From: an uncultured Pelagibacteraceae bacterium
Lineage (GTDB): Bacteria; Pseudomonadota; Alphaproteobacteria; Pelagibacterales; Pelagibacteraceae
Assembly (NCBI GenBank): GCA_902532525.1
Contig: CACAIK010000007.1
Span: 1 to 55,670 of the forward strand
Direction of reading: 5' to 3'
Length of the DNA stretch: 55,670 nucleotides
The notes beneath the pieces are model-generated. The model worked only from the letters and a program-made list of their open reading frames with translations. It searched no databases and had not been told where the DNA came from. Shown here piece after piece: positions 8,838-19,534 of this stretch (within the stretch, counting starts at the first letter, position 1; every line of letters begins with the position of its first letter). The translations under genes and the position numbers were made by a program.

Positions 8838-10577
8838 TTAGACTTTTAAAGGCAAGACTTCTATTAGAATTTCGTTCCTTAAATCTACATTTTTTAGCTC
8901 ATTCATAGTTGAAACTAATAAATTCACAGTGTTTATATCTAGATCTTCAAGGTTACTTTCACCTACAATATCTACTATTTTAATTAATAATAAGCCTAAC
9001 TCTCCATTCGACAGCATTTGTTTTATATCAGAGGAAAATTGATAGTTGTATTCATAAAGGTTTGAGTATTTTTTATCTATTTTTACACCATCTGATTTAA
9101 GCGATTCAATAAGAATCATATCTTTTGTAGAAAAAACATATTTTTTGTTTCTTTTAATTTTTTTCAAAATATCGTTTGTTTCCTTTTCAGCTTTAGGCAA
9201 ACTAGTTTTATTTAAAAAATAATTTAATAATTTTGACTGATGTATTTTTTTATTATTAAATTTTATCTTTCTCTCTTTTTTTAACTTATTGTTGGTATGA
9301 TTTTCATAAAAGGTAGTATAATTAGAGGGAACATCATCTTTTTTTATTTTTTTTAATATTACTTTGATTTCATTATTAAACGCATTATCTAATTTTTTTT
9401 TTTGGAATGATTTATATAGTTCAGAAGCCATACTTAATCTTTGCTCGACATCAACAGATAAAAGTAATCTTTGATATAATAAAGCCCTGCCTTCATAATC
9501 TGGAAGTAACTTATAAGCATCTTTGGCATTTAATAGTTGTGTTATGTTAAATTGAAATTTTTTATATGTATCTAGTAGTTCTTTCTCATCAAATACATTT
9601 TCATGAGTTGCTCTTTCTAATAATCTTAAATCTTCTGGATTTTCAATATCAAAGTAATTTGCATTTTTAAGAATATTTGATGACGACAAATAACTCCAGA
9701 TATATCTAGGTGAATCCATTTTTGGCTCATAATTAAAATCATTATTTGTTTTATGAGATAAGTGAAAATATAGAATATTTTCGTCTGAAATTATTTCATC
9801 TTTGCTTGCGTAACCCATTAATATATTAAATTTATTTTCAAAAAAAACGTCAATCTCATCCAACTCTTTTGACAAATCAAAAAGTAATTGAGCTTGTTCT
9901 TTTTTATCTTCTAGAATTAAACAATAAATTTTAAAATAATTTAAATATTTATCAGTAATTGCACCACTAATATTGAATATTTCACATGCTTTTTTTACTT
10001 CAGAGTTAGAAAGAAAATATTCTGAATAAAATTTAATCAATTTATTTTTATTTGAAACTTCAGAATTATTGATTAAAAATTCTTTAATTAATTCAAAATC
10101 TTTTTTGTTTATTAAATGATTAAATTTAAACTCTAAAAATTCCTCTTCAGTAATATTATTTGTTGGAATATATGAATTTGTTAGTAAAGCTATGTCTAAT
10201 ATTTTTTTTGAAAATTCAGACAAGTTTCTATTTAAATTTTTATTTAATATACTTTTAATTAAATAACCATCACTGTTCGACCACATGTCAATTTTTAGGC
10301 CATTCTGCGCAGGATCATATAATCCAGCTAATTTTATAGTGGATGACTCTATTTCTTTATTTATTACTATCTCAGAACTAGATTGAACTGATAATGTTGT
10401 ATTAGTGTTTACATTATTACTTGCGTTTATATTTGAGGTTGAATTTTCTTTGTTAATAATGTCTTTTTTTTCAATTTTCCAAATATCGATTGGTTCATTT
10501 GCAAAAGAATAATTATAAAAAAATAAAATTAAAGTTATTTTGAAAATTATTTTACTTAATTGTTTTAAAATTTTCAT
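8838..10577 (-). CDS. Exported protein of unknown function, 579 residues
   Basis: I do not recognise a named family. Seen: a probable Sec signal peptide (positively charged MKILKQLSK, hydrophobic core to about residue 22, cleavage likely near FANEP), then a Ser/Asn-rich low-complexity stretch at about 40-75, then a mostly helical, Leu/Lys/Glu-rich body without cysteine pairs. The segment from about residue 80 (KLAGLYDPAQNGLKIDMWSN) looks like the most conserved-type block. The rest has a helical-repeat look, for example repeated leucine-spaced helices. It is therefore probably periplasmic. Context: it is directly upstream of def and overlaps by 26 bases a 46-codon gene, also membrane-targeted, that precedes it, so both are probably expressed together. 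Function is not assignable. Confidence 0.75.
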   Translation of the reverse strand: MKILKQLSKIIFKITLILFFYNYSFANEPIDIWKIEKKDIINKENSTSNINASNNVNTNTTLSVQSSSEIVINKEIESSTIKLAGLYDPAQNGLKIDMWSNSDGYLIKSILNKNLNRNLSEFSKKILDIALLTNSYIPTNNITEEEFLEFKFNHLINKKDFELIKEFLINNSEVSNKNKLIKFYSEYFLSNSEVKKACEIFNISGAITDKYLNYFKIYCLILEDKKEQAQLLFDLSKELDEIDVFFENKFNILMGYASKDEIISDENILYFHLSHKTNNDFNYEPKMDSPRYIWSYLSSSNILKNANYFDIENPEDLRLLERATHENVFDEKELLDTYKKFQFNITQLLNAKDAYKLLPDYEGRALLYQRLLLSVDVEQRLSMASELYKSFQKKKLDNAFNNEIKVILKKIKKDDVPSNYTTFYENHTNNKLKKERKIKFNNKKIHQSKLLNYFLNKTSLPKAEKETNDILKKIKRNKKYVFSTKDMILIESLKSDGVKIDKKYSNLYEYNYQFSSDIKQMLSNGELGLLLIKIVDIVGESNLEDLDINTVNLLVSTMNELKNVDLRNEILIEVLPLKV

Positions 10578-10692
10578 TAGGCAAAATCACTTCAATTTTT
10601 TTGTTAGGGGATGGGAAATCAATCTGACTCAAAATAACAATAGACAAAATCAATATAAAAAAAATAATTACAGCTTTAATTGCAAATTTCAT
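10552..10692 (-). CDS. 46-residue single-span membrane or exported miniprotein
   Basis: An ATG at 10690-10692 opens 46 codons ending in TAA at 10552-10554. Seen: N-terminal MKFAIK, a hydrophobic helix at residues about 6-22 (Ile/Leu/Phe/Val only), then a short polar tail with QIDFPSPNKKIEVILPNE. This gives a small inner-membrane protein, or a secreted peptide if the helix is cleaved. The reading frame overlaps the first 26 bases of the downstream 579-residue exported protein, the same head-to-tail packing as other gene pairs in the window, which supports it being real. The Pro-rich tail after the helix is not what random AT-rich sequence gives. No known family is recognised and no strong Shine-Dalgarno is visible. 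Confidence 0.55.
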   Translation of the reverse strand: MKFAIKAVIIFFILILSIVILSQIDFPSPNKKIEVILPNENFKTIK

Positions 10693-10708
10693 ATTATGTT
10701 ATATTCCT

Positions 10709-10738
10709 TTGTGGTATAATGTTTTAAAAGCATATAAT
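10709..10738 (+). promoter_or_regulatory. Candidate promoter upstream of aroK
   Basis: TTGTGG at 10709-10714 and a perfect TATAAT at 10733-10738 are separated by 18 bases, about 50 bases before the aroK ATG. A second TATAAT at 10715-10720 lacks a good -35 partner. In DNA this AT-rich such matches also arise by chance, so this is a suggestion only. The 10693-10788 gap separates the divergent miniprotein gene from aroK and must hold promoters for both. Confidence 0.3.
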
Positions 10739-10788
10739 TTTGTAAAATCAAAATAAGACATATTTGTGTTTTTTCAACTTAGAAATAT

Positions 10789-11313
10789 ATGGAATCAAAT
10801 AAAAATCTAGTTTTAGTTGGTATGATGGGTTCGGGAAAGACTTTAATAGGAAAATTGATTTCTAAACAAACCAAACTTAAATTTATTGATATAGATAATA
10901 AAATTGAGGAAAAAGAAAAATTGAAAATTGCAGAAATTTTCAAAAAAAAGGGAGAAAAATACTTCCGTGACTGTGAGGAAGAAATAACATTATCATGTTT
11001 AAAAGGTGAGAAACAAATTTTATCACTTGGCGGAGGTGCATATATTAATACTAATATTAGGAGAGAATGTAAAAAAAGTTCTTTTAGTTTTTGGCTGAAC
11101 TGGAAAAAAGATATAATAATTAAAAGAATAAATGGCAGCAAAAAAAGACCTCTAGCTATGACATTAAGTGAAACAGATCTAGAGAAACTAATAAATGAGA
11201 GAGCTAAAATATATAGTTTGGCAGATTTCACAATTAATTGCGATCAGTTAAATAAAAATGAAATAGCAAATAAAATTATAAAAAAATATGAAACAAAAAA
11301 TAATAAAAGTTAA
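10789..11313 (+). CDS. aroK: Shikimate kinase
   Basis: AroK phosphorylates shikimate in aromatic amino acid synthesis. Seen: P-loop GMMGSGKTLIGK near residue 12, FIDIDNKIEE (shikimate-binding Asp), the FRDCEEE segment (Arg-x2-Glu), LSLGGGAYIN (Gly-rich shikimate site), and RPLAM with the lid Arg. At 174 residues the length is normal. The last 26 bases overlap the start of aroB, the enzyme two steps earlier in the same pathway. The aroK-aroB pair is a common operon. Confidence 0.96.
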   Translation: MESNKNLVLVGMMGSGKTLIGKLISKQTKLKFIDIDNKIEEKEKLKIAEIFKKKGEKYFRDCEEEITLSCLKGEKQILSLGGGAYINTNIRRECKKSSFSFWLNWKKDIIIKRINGSKKRPLAMTLSETDLEKLINERAKIYSLADFTINCDQLNKNEIANKIIKKYETKNNKS

Positions 11314-11899
11314 AACTAAAAGTAAAAATTACGAGGTTCATATTGGTACCAATCTAATTTCAAAATTAAGAAATATTTTAAAAAAAAATAAAATATTATT
11401 TTCAAAATGTTTAATCGTAATTGACAGTAAGATACCAAAAAAATTTAGAAAATTACTTTTAGGAAATTTAAAAAATCAAAAAATCTATACTTTAAATTTT
11501 AGTGCAAATGAGAAAAATAAAAGCAACCTAAGTATCGAAAAAATACATAATGTTTTATTTAAAAATAATTTTTATAGAGAAGACTGTATAATTTCATTTG
11601 GTGGAGGAATTACAGGAGATGTAGTTGGATATGCAGCCAGCACATTTAAAAGAGGAATAAAATTTATAAACATCCCATCCACCTTATTAGCTCAAGTCGA
11701 TTCTTCAATAGGTGGCAAAACAGGTATTAATAATAAATTTGGAAAAAATCTTGTAGGAAGTTTTTATCAACCCGATTTAGTAATTTCAGATATTAATTTA
11801 CTACATACTCTACCCAAAAGAGAAATTATATGTGGATATGCTGAAATATTAAAAAGTAGTCTAATTGATAGCAAAAAAAATTTTGTTTTTTTTAGATAA
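11288..11899 (+). CDS. aroB: 3-dehydroquinate synthase, N-terminal part (frameshifted gene)
   Basis: This frame gives the NAD-binding half of AroB: IISFGGGITGDVVGYAASTF, NIPSTLLAQVDSSIGGKTGINN, GKNLVGSFYQPDLVISD and GYAEILKSSLID, all classic motifs in order. It then ends prematurely at TAA 11897-11899. The homology continues at once in the next frame (see the following entry), so the two are one gene broken by one extra base. The break lies within a stretch with A8 at 11873-11880 and T8 at 11886-11893. Removing one T gives a smooth join through a sequence like FVFLDKNFNK; removing one A also works. Joined length is about 369 residues, normal for AroB. It may be a sequencing or assembly indel, a true mutation, or slippage-rescued. 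Confidence 0.85.
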   Translation: MKQKIIKVKTKSKNYEVHIGTNLISKLRNILKKNKILFSKCLIVIDSKIPKKFRKLLLGNLKNQKIYTLNFSANEKNKSNLSIEKIHNVLFKNNFYREDCIISFGGGITGDVVGYAASTFKRGIKFINIPSTLLAQVDSSIGGKTGINNKFGKNLVGSFYQPDLVISDINLLHTLPKREIICGYAEILKSSLIDSKKNFVFFR

Positions 11900-12404
11900 A
11901 AATTTTAATAAGATTTTAAACCTAAAAGGTAATTTTATAATTAACGCAATTTTAAATAGCTGTTTATTAAAAAAAAAAATTATTGAAAAGGATGAAAAAG
12001 AAAAAAATTTAAGAAAATCTTTAAATCTTGGGCATACTTTTGCTCATGCATATGAGGCTACTCTTGGATACTCAAAAAAATTAAATCATGGAGAAGCTGT
12101 TATATTTGGTTTAATGAATGCTGTAAATTTTAGTAAAGAAAGAAAAATTATTTCATATTCAAATTCAGAATTAATAAATAATCATATTAAAAAGATAGAA
12201 ATTAAAAATAAATATAAAGATCTTTTTAATAAAAGGAAAATTACATCAATTCTAAATTTTATGAAAAGTGACAAAAAAAATAAATCAGATAGTATAAACT
12301 TAATATTAATAAGGAATTTTGGAAAGTTAAACCTAAGTTATCAGGCCAAATCTGTTGAATTGAACAAGTTTTTATTAAAAGAATTAAATGAAGCTTATTT
12401 GTAA
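11865..12404 (+). CDS. aroB: 3-dehydroquinate synthase, C-terminal part (frameshifted gene)
   Basis: This frame carries the metal-binding half of AroB. It includes the Glu-rich helix KKIIEKDEKEKNLRKSLN with the conserved Lys/Glu/Asp set, the zinc-ligand motif LGHTFAHAYEA, and the second His motif KLNHGEAVIFGLMNA. The remainder is the C-terminal helical domain. Its only apparent start is a TTG at 11865 inside the upstream frame, which would give a fragment without the NAD-binding half, so independent function is unlikely. All catalytic residues of both halves are intact and there is no other stop or frameshift. That argues for a recent event or an artefact and against an old pseudogene. The last 21 bases overlap the convergent bolA. 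Confidence 0.82.
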   Translation: MIAKKILFFLDKNFNKILNLKGNFIINAILNSCLLKKKIIEKDEKEKNLRKSLNLGHTFAHAYEATLGYSKKLNHGEAVIFGLMNAVNFSKERKIISYSNSELINNHIKKIEIKNKYKDLFNKRKITSILNFMKSDKKNKSDSINLILIRNFGKLNLSYQAKSVELNKFLLKELNEAYL

Positions 12405-12644
12405 AGAATGAATATCAGTTTTCAATTCTTCACTTAAAATTTTGTAAATTACTTTATTAGACTGAATTCTATCTGTTTTTTTTAATATATCAGAATTTAT
12501 TTCTAATTTAATATGAAATTTACCTTCCTGATGTGAATTGTGTTTTAAATGCTTATAAGTGTTGTCAATTATCTTTACATCTTTTATGGAATTGTCTTTC
12601 AAAAGTTTATTTTCAATTTTTTTTGAAAGTTGATTAATATCCAT
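12384..12644 (-). CDS. bolA: BolA-family protein
   Basis: An 86-residue protein when started at the ATG 12642-12644 (MDINQLSKK). An upstream in-frame start would add 26 residues that do not fit the family. Seen: the helix-strand core with HNSHQEGKFHIKLEIN, resembling the BolA HxHxxGxxHF-type loop, and the C-terminal helix and strand ending SLQISFI. BolA proteins partner monothiol glutaredoxins in iron-sulfur cluster trafficking, and some affect cell shape or stress. The gene is divergent from the DnaJ-like gene with only 20 bases between starts, and convergent with aroB. The bolA-dnaJ-cobS-cobT neighbourhood recurs in other alphaproteobacteria. Confidence 0.88.
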   Translation of the reverse strand: MDINQLSKKIENKLLKDNSIKDVKIIDNTYKHLKHNSHQEGKFHIKLEINSDILKKTDRIQSNKVIYKILSEELKTDIHSLQISFI

Positions 12645-12664
12645 TAAACTTGATATTATATAAT

Positions 12665-13198
12665 ATGAAAAATATTTGTGAATGGAATAATTGTAAAGAA
12701 GAGGGACTTTACAAAGCACCAAAAGAAAAGGATAACAGCAAAGAATATAGGCTTCTCTGTCTTGAGCATGTAAGAGAGTTTAATAAAAGCTGGAATTATT
12801 TTTCAGGTATGAGCGACGAACAAGTAATCAATTTTTTAAAATCTGACATGACATGGCATAAGCCTACACAGAGTTTTAGCTCTTCAGATAATTTTTTCAA
12901 AATATTGTGGAATAATACTTTAAAAGATGAAAATGGAAAATTTAAAGATTTTAGTAACTTGAACCATATGAATAAGTTTAAGTTTAATAATAATGATCTT
13001 AAAGCCTTTGAAATTTTGGGTGTTGGAGTTGGTTTAAAATGGGCCAAAATACAAGAAAAATTCAAAAGACTTGTGAAAAAATTTCACCCTGATATGAATG
13101 CTGGCAATAAAAAATTTGAAGATAAGCTTAAAGTGATAACTTTAGCTTATACCCAATTAAAAAATACTTATAAGGACAAAATTGACAACAAATATTGA
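12665..13198 (+). CDS. DnaJ-domain protein with N-terminal zinc-type motif
   Basis: I choose the ATG at 12665 ([10 protein letters not shown], 177 residues) over the upstream TTG at 12650. Seen: an N-terminal C-x4-C followed by a C-x2-H ([20 protein letters not shown]), probably a small zinc site, and a C-terminal J-domain (about 115-177) with the HPD motif in [11 protein letters not shown] and [10 protein letters not shown]. It lacks the Gly/Phe-rich and Cys-rich regions of DnaJ proper, so it is a class-III-type co-chaperone that would stimulate DnaK on a specific client. The same architecture is found next to cobS in other alphaproteobacteria. The stop overlaps cobS by 17 bases, so it is co-translated with the CobS/CobT pair, which may be its client. 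Confidence 0.9.
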   Translation: MKNICEWNNCKEEGLYKAPKEKDNSKEYRLLCLEHVREFNKSWNYFSGMSDEQVINFLKSDMTWHKPTQSFSSSDNFFKILWNNTLKDENGKFKDFSNLNHMNKFKFNNNDLKAFEILGVGVGLKWAKIQEKFKRLVKKFHPDMNAGNKKFEDKLKVITLAYTQLKNTYKDKIDNKY

Positions 13199-14156
13199 AC
13201 AGACCCCAGATATTAAATTATCCATCAAACAAACATTCGGTATAGATTCTGATATGGAAGTGGACGCATTTTCAAAAAAAACTGATTATGTGCCAGATAT
13301 AGATAAAACTTATAAATTTGATAAAGACACAACTTTAGCGATCCTCTCTGGATTTTCATTTAATAAAAGAGTTCTTGTGCAAGGCTATCACGGAACAGGT
13401 AAATCCACACATATAGAACAAATTGCGGCTAGATTAAACTGGCCATGTATTAGAATTAACTTAGATAGCCATGTTAGTAGAATTGATTTAATTGGTAAAG
13501 ACTCAATTGTAATCAAAGATGGAAAACAAGTTACAGAATTCAAGGAAGGAATTCTTCCTTGGTCTATACAAAATCCAATAGCTTTAGTATTTGATGAATA
13601 TGATGCAGGTAGACCAGATGTGATGTTTGTAATTCAAAGAGTTTTAGAAGCTGAGGGAAATTTTACTTTATTAGATAAGAATAAGGTGATTAAGCAAAAT
13701 AAATATTTCAGATTATTTGCAACTTCAAATACTGTTGGTTTAGGAGATACAACTGGACTCTATCATGGAACACAACAAATTAACCAGGGACAAATGGATA
13801 GATGGAACATTGTAACAACATTAAATTATTTAGCTTTGGAAAAAGAAATGGAAATTATTTTAGGAAAAAATAAATCTTTAGATAATAATAAAGGTAAAGA
13901 GAGAGTTGCAAACATGATAAAAGTTGCGACACTTACAAGAAAAGGCTTTATGGCTGGAGATATTTCAACTGTCATGAGTCCTAGGACAGTACTACATTGG
14001 GCAGAAAATTCTGAAATATTTAAAGATGTGGGATATGCGTTCAGAGTAACTTTTTTAAATAAATGTGATGATGTAGAAAAAAATACAATCGCAGAATACT
14101 ATCAAAGATGTTTTGGCGAAGAACTGCCAGAGTCAATGTTAAATATTCAGGTTTAA
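13182..14156 (+). CDS. cobS: CobS-type AAA+ ATPase (cobaltochelatase small subunit family)
   Basis: A 324-residue MoxR-clade AAA+ ATPase. Seen: Walker A GYHGTGKS (residues 68-75), Walker [11 protein letters not shown], sensor [12 protein letters not shown], and the CobS-specific DLIGKDSIV segment and C-terminal ECYQ-like tail ([17 protein letters not shown]). Start is a TTG at 13182 inside the dnaJ-like gene. Known: with CobT it forms the ATPase module of aerobic cobaltochelatase CobNST, which inserts cobalt into hydrogenobyrinic acid diamide. No cobN or other corrin gene is in this window, so the real substrate here is uncertain. The gene may be an orphan chaperone-like ATPase. Confidence 0.94.
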   Translation: MTTNIEQTPDIKLSIKQTFGIDSDMEVDAFSKKTDYVPDIDKTYKFDKDTTLAILSGFSFNKRVLVQGYHGTGKSTHIEQIAARLNWPCIRINLDSHVSRIDLIGKDSIVIKDGKQVTEFKEGILPWSIQNPIALVFDEYDAGRPDVMFVIQRVLEAEGNFTLLDKNKVIKQNKYFRLFATSNTVGLGDTTGLYHGTQQINQGQMDRWNIVTTLNYLALEKEMEIILGKNKSLDNNKGKERVANMIKVATLTRKGFMAGDISTVMSPRTVLHWAENSEIFKDVGYAFRVTFLNKCDDVEKNTIAEYYQRCFGEELPESMLNIQV

Positions 14157-15943
14157 TGAACAAAGATGATCTTATAAAAGAGCAATTTAAACAAGCATTA
14201 AACTCGACGATTAAAGCAATTTCAGGTGAAACGTATCCATTAAAAGACAAAAAAAATTTAAAAGAGTTTAATATTTCCAAGTTTGATAATTTAAAAGATA
14301 AAGAAAACTTTATTAAATTAAGAGCAGAGGCAGACTCAGAGGCATTAAAAAGAAAATTTTCTGATAATTCCACTTTGGAACAAAATATTCCAAAAACGCC
14401 TACTTGCCATACACTCTATAAAATTTCTGAAAAAATAAGATATGAACTTTTAGGATCACAAATGATGAGGGGAATTTCTAAAAATTTAATGACCAAATAT
14501 AACAATAAGATAAGTACGGCAAAATCTGAAAATATAAAAAAAAAAGAAGAATCAAACGTTTCTGAAGCATTTGAATATTACATGCTTAATAAACTAATGA
14601 ATGTAAGTTTATCTGAAAGTGCTAAAAAAATTTTATCATACTGGAAAGATGATTTTGAAAAATCTTTAGATAAACACATAGATTTTCTAAAAGAAAATGC
14701 AGAGAATCAGGACACATACAATTCTAAAATATCAGAAATTCTTCAGAATATGGAAATCTTCGAGTCTGAAGAAGAAAATAAAAAAGAAGAGCAGAAAGAA
14801 GATGAGCAAGATAGTAATAATTCAAAAGACGATCAAAAAACAGATAGTGGAGACTCTCAGGAAAGAGAAGAAGATAGTATAAATGAAGGTGTTGATAGTT
14901 CTGACCAAACGAATGAATTTAGACTTGATGAGCAACTGGGAAATGATGATGCTGAAAATAATGAAATAGAAAATATTGTTCAGAAAAAAAATTTAGGTAT
15001 AAGTAATAAAGAATATAAAATATATACTTCAGAATTTGATGAGACAGCAAAAGCAGAAACATTGGAAAACTCAGAGGAAATTTCTAAATTAAGAAAAAAT
15101 TTAGATCAACAGCTAACTAGTTTCCAAGACATAATTACAAAACTCGCAAATAAATTACAAAGACAGTTACTTGCAAAACAAAATAGATCTTGGGAATTTG
15201 ATCTTGAAGAGGGTTTATTAGATAGTTCAAAATTACCAAGAATAATTATTGATCCATATAATTCTCTTTCCTTTAAAAAAGAGAAAGATTTGGAGTTTAA
15301 AGATACAGTTGTAACTTTACTTATAGATAATTCTGGATCAATGAGAGGGAGGCCAATTACTATTGCAGCCCTTTGTGCTGATATATTATCTAGAACATTA
15401 GAAAGATGTTCAGTTAAAGTAGAAATCCTTGGTTTCACAACAAAAAATTGGAAGGGTGGTAAGAGCAGAGAAAAGTGGAATAAACTTGGAAAATTAAAAA
15501 ATCCAGGACGTTTGAATGACTTAAGACATATAATTTATAAATCTGCTGATACTCACTGGAGACAATCAAAAAAAAATTTAGGTTTAATGTTAAAAGAGGG
15601 TTTGCTTAAAGAAAATATTGATGGTGAAGCTATTACTTGGGCTTTCAATAGACTTAAGAAAAGAAAAGAAGAAAGAAAAATTCTTATGGTTATTTCTGAT
15701 GGAGCTCCAGTTGATGATTCAACATTATCTGTAAACTCGGGTGATTTTTTAGAAAAACATCTAAAGCAAACTGTAAAATCGATTGAAAACAAAAGTGATA
15801 TCGAAATTCTTGCCATAGGTATAGGCCACGATGTTTCGAGATATTATAAAAAAGCGATTAAAATTGCCGATGTTCAAGAGTTAGGGGATGTAATGATTGG
15901 TCAGCTTAGTGGTTTGTTTGAAAATAATAAAAAATTACACTAA
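14156..15943 (+). CDS. cobT: CobT-type VWA-domain protein (cobaltochelatase subunit family)
   Basis: Start at ATG 14156, which overlaps the cobS stop by one base (TAATG), gives 595 residues, near the usual CobT length. An upstream start would add 16 residues inside cobS. Seen: an N-terminal helical domain ([20 protein letters not shown] at about 85-105), a highly acidic Glu/Asp/Ser/Asn-rich linker at about 200-275, then a conserved block around [15 protein letters not shown]-terminal von Willebrand A domain follows with an intact MIDAS motif LLIDNSGSM (first Asp about residue 391), the [15 protein letters not shown] segment, and [10 protein letters not shown]. This AAA+/VWA pairing is the same logic as MgChelatase I/D and MoxR/VWA chaperones. 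The last 9 bases overlap regB. Confidence 0.94.
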   Translation: MNKDDLIKEQFKQALNSTIKAISGETYPLKDKKNLKEFNISKFDNLKDKENFIKLRAEADSEALKRKFSDNSTLEQNIPKTPTCHTLYKISEKIRYELLGSQMMRGISKNLMTKYNNKISTAKSENIKKKEESNVSEAFEYYMLNKLMNVSLSESAKKILSYWKDDFEKSLDKHIDFLKENAENQDTYNSKISEILQNMEIFESEEENKKEEQKEDEQDSNNSKDDQKTDSGDSQEREEDSINEGVDSSDQTNEFRLDEQLGNDDAENNEIENIVQKKNLGISNKEYKIYTSEFDETAKAETLENSEEISKLRKNLDQQLTSFQDIITKLANKLQRQLLAKQNRSWEFDLEEGLLDSSKLPRIIIDPYNSLSFKKEKDLEFKDTVVTLLIDNSGSMRGRPITIAALCADILSRTLERCSVKVEILGFTTKNWKGGKSREKWNKLGKLKNPGRLNDLRHIIYKSADTHWRQSKKNLGLMLKEGLLKENIDGEAITWAFNRLKKRKEERKILMVISDGAPVDDSTLSVNSGDFLEKHLKQTVKSIENKSDIEILAIGIGHDVSRYYKKAIKIADVQELGDVMIGQLSGLFENNKKLH

Positions 15944-17215
15944 TTTTTTTAAATTTTTATTTTCCCACTCTATTTTTACTTCAGCTCCACCTCTAGTTTC
16001 TGAATTTCTAATTGTTATTTTGGCAGAATTTTTTTCTAACAAAGTTTTGCCTATAAAAATCCCTAAGCCTAACCCAGTTTTTTTATTATCTTTAGGTTTA
16101 AGTGTCTTAATATAAGGCTCTCCAATCTTATTAAGTATATCTTTTGGTATACCAGGACCATCATCCTCTATTGTTATTTCAGTCTTTTGACTATCACTTT
16201 TGATAGCAATATAGATATTTTCACTTGAAAATTTGTTAGCATTTCCAATAAAATTCCTCAAACCATAAACAATTTCAACAGATTTTAGTATTTCAAATGA
16301 GTTAGAATCTTGCTCTTTATCAATATTGAAATTCTTATTTGAAATTTCCTGAAATGAGTTAACTATCTCGTTGATATAATCATAAAGCGTTTTATTTTTG
16401 TCAATAAAATCATCTTCTATAGTAGGATTTAATGTTAGTTTTTTTAAAATATCATTACACCTGTTAACTTGACTAATTAATAGTTCGAGATCTTTTTTTA
16501 CATCGTCATTATCTTTAAATTGATCAAATAAATCATGAGAAATTATTTTAATTGTAGACAATGGAGTGCCAAATGAATGGGCTGCAGCTGCAGCTTGTCC
16601 CCCGAGTGAAACAAGTTCGTGTTCTTTGGAAATTACTTCTTGGATTTTATCTAAAGCATCTTTCCTAAGATTTGTTTCTTGTCCAAAAATAAAAGCGAAA
16701 TAATTCAAAAAAAATAATGCAATTATCAGTGCTAGAGGAATTGCATAGTAATAATACAAGCTAATACTATATTCATCCAATGGTTTTGGCATTTCATAAT
16801 GATAAAAAGTTAAAAATATAATTGATGCTAGAGTAATTACAATTAAAGCAATATTTGTTTTAATGTTTAAATTGGATGCAGCGAATACGCTTGGAATCAA
16901 AAGAAATATTGAAAATGGATTTAAAATACCCCCAGATAAATAAAGCAAAGCACTCAATTGAAGAATATCTAAAGATAAAAAATTAAAAGAGGAAACATTT
17001 GAAAGTAAAGGTTTTTTATAAAAAAATATTAAGTATAGATTACTTAAAACTCCAACAAAAATAATCAGATTAGATAAAATAAAATTGAATTCGAAATTAA
17101 AAACAAATTTTACAGTGTTTATAGTTATAAATTGACCTAAAATTCCTATCCATCTTAAATTGACGTAAGTAGACTTATTTAATGATGCTGTTTTGACAGA
17201 TTGTTTTAAATCCAT
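15935..17215 (-). CDS. regB: RegB/PrrB-type redox-sensing histidine kinase
   Basis: A 426-residue sensor kinase. Seen: about six membrane helices from residue 22 to 176; the quinone-site heptapeptide GGILNPF at 95-101, the invariant RegB signature; H-box [16 protein letters not shown] with the phosphorylated His213; the redox-active-type Cys253 in QVNRCNDIL; and an ATP-binding domain with NANKFSS, DDGPGIP and [15 protein letters not shown]. RegB senses the ubiquinone pool and oxygen and phosphorylates RegA, which regulates respiration, carbon and nitrogen metabolism. No response regulator gene is adjacent, so the partner must be elsewhere. It follows gyrB with no gap and its end overlaps convergent cobT by 9 bases. 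Confidence 0.94.
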   Translation of the reverse strand: MDLKQSVKTASLNKSTYVNLRWIGILGQFITINTVKFVFNFEFNFILSNLIIFVGVLSNLYLIFFYKKPLLSNVSSFNFLSLDILQLSALLYLSGGILNPFSIFLLIPSVFAASNLNIKTNIALIVITLASIIFLTFYHYEMPKPLDEYSISLYYYYAIPLALIIALFFLNYFAFIFGQETNLRKDALDKIQEVISKEHELVSLGGQAAAAAHSFGTPLSTIKIISHDLFDQFKDNDDVKKDLELLISQVNRCNDILKKLTLNPTIEDDFIDKNKTLYDYINEIVNSFQEISNKNFNIDKEQDSNSFEILKSVEIVYGLRNFIGNANKFSSENIYIAIKSDSQKTEITIEDDGPGIPKDILNKIGEPYIKTLKPKDNKKTGLGLGIFIGKTLLEKNSAKITIRNSETRGGAEVKIEWENKNLKKLV

Positions 17216-19279
<2,064 letters not shown>

Positions 19280-19443
19280 TTAATATGGAAGAAATTTTTA
19301 TAACATTTTTACAAAAAATTTAAAAATGGTAGGAGTGCAAATGCTGAAATAAGTGTTGAATACCAACATTTATTTGATGTTTTTTAGATTTTTTTTCTAT
19401 TTCAGTAAAACCCATTAAAAAGATCAATTTTCTAACAAAAATA

Positions 19444-19533
19444 TGGCGGAGAGAATGGGATTCGAACCCATGATAGAGTTTCCCCTATACACGCTTTCCA
19501 AGCGTGCGCCTTCAACCGCTCGGCCACCTCTCC
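19444..19533 (-). tRNA. tRNA-Ser (anticodon GGA)
   Basis: The reverse strand folds as a class II tRNA: acceptor GGAGAGG at 19527-19533 pairs with the 3' strand; D-arm GCCGAGCGGTTGAAGGC; and anticodon arm CACGC-TTGGAAA-GCGTG with anticodon GGA. A long variable arm (TATAGGGGAAACTCTA-like stem) follows, then T-arm GGGTTCGAATCCC, and CCA is encoded at 19444-19446. The long variable arm and GGA anticodon identify serine, reading UCC and UCU codons. It lies one base from the methyltransferase stop, between lepA-methyltransferase and gyrB. Confidence 0.98.
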
Positions 19534-19534
19534 T

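Noticed and set aside
12650..12664. Upstream TTG start for the DnaJ-like protein
   Set aside because: The ATG at 12665 gives the family-like start just before the first Cys; the extra five codons lie in the short divergent gap and have no support.
12645..12722. Longer bolA start adding 26 residues
   Set aside because: BolA proteins begin close to the MDINQ start, and the extension would run through the neighbouring DnaJ-like gene.
19320..19415. 31-codon minus-strand frame between tRNA-Ser and gyrB
   Set aside because: It has no visible ribosome site or hydrophobic/basic pattern, and an open frame this short is expected by chance in a 170-base leader. The leader is better explained as the gyrB promoter region.
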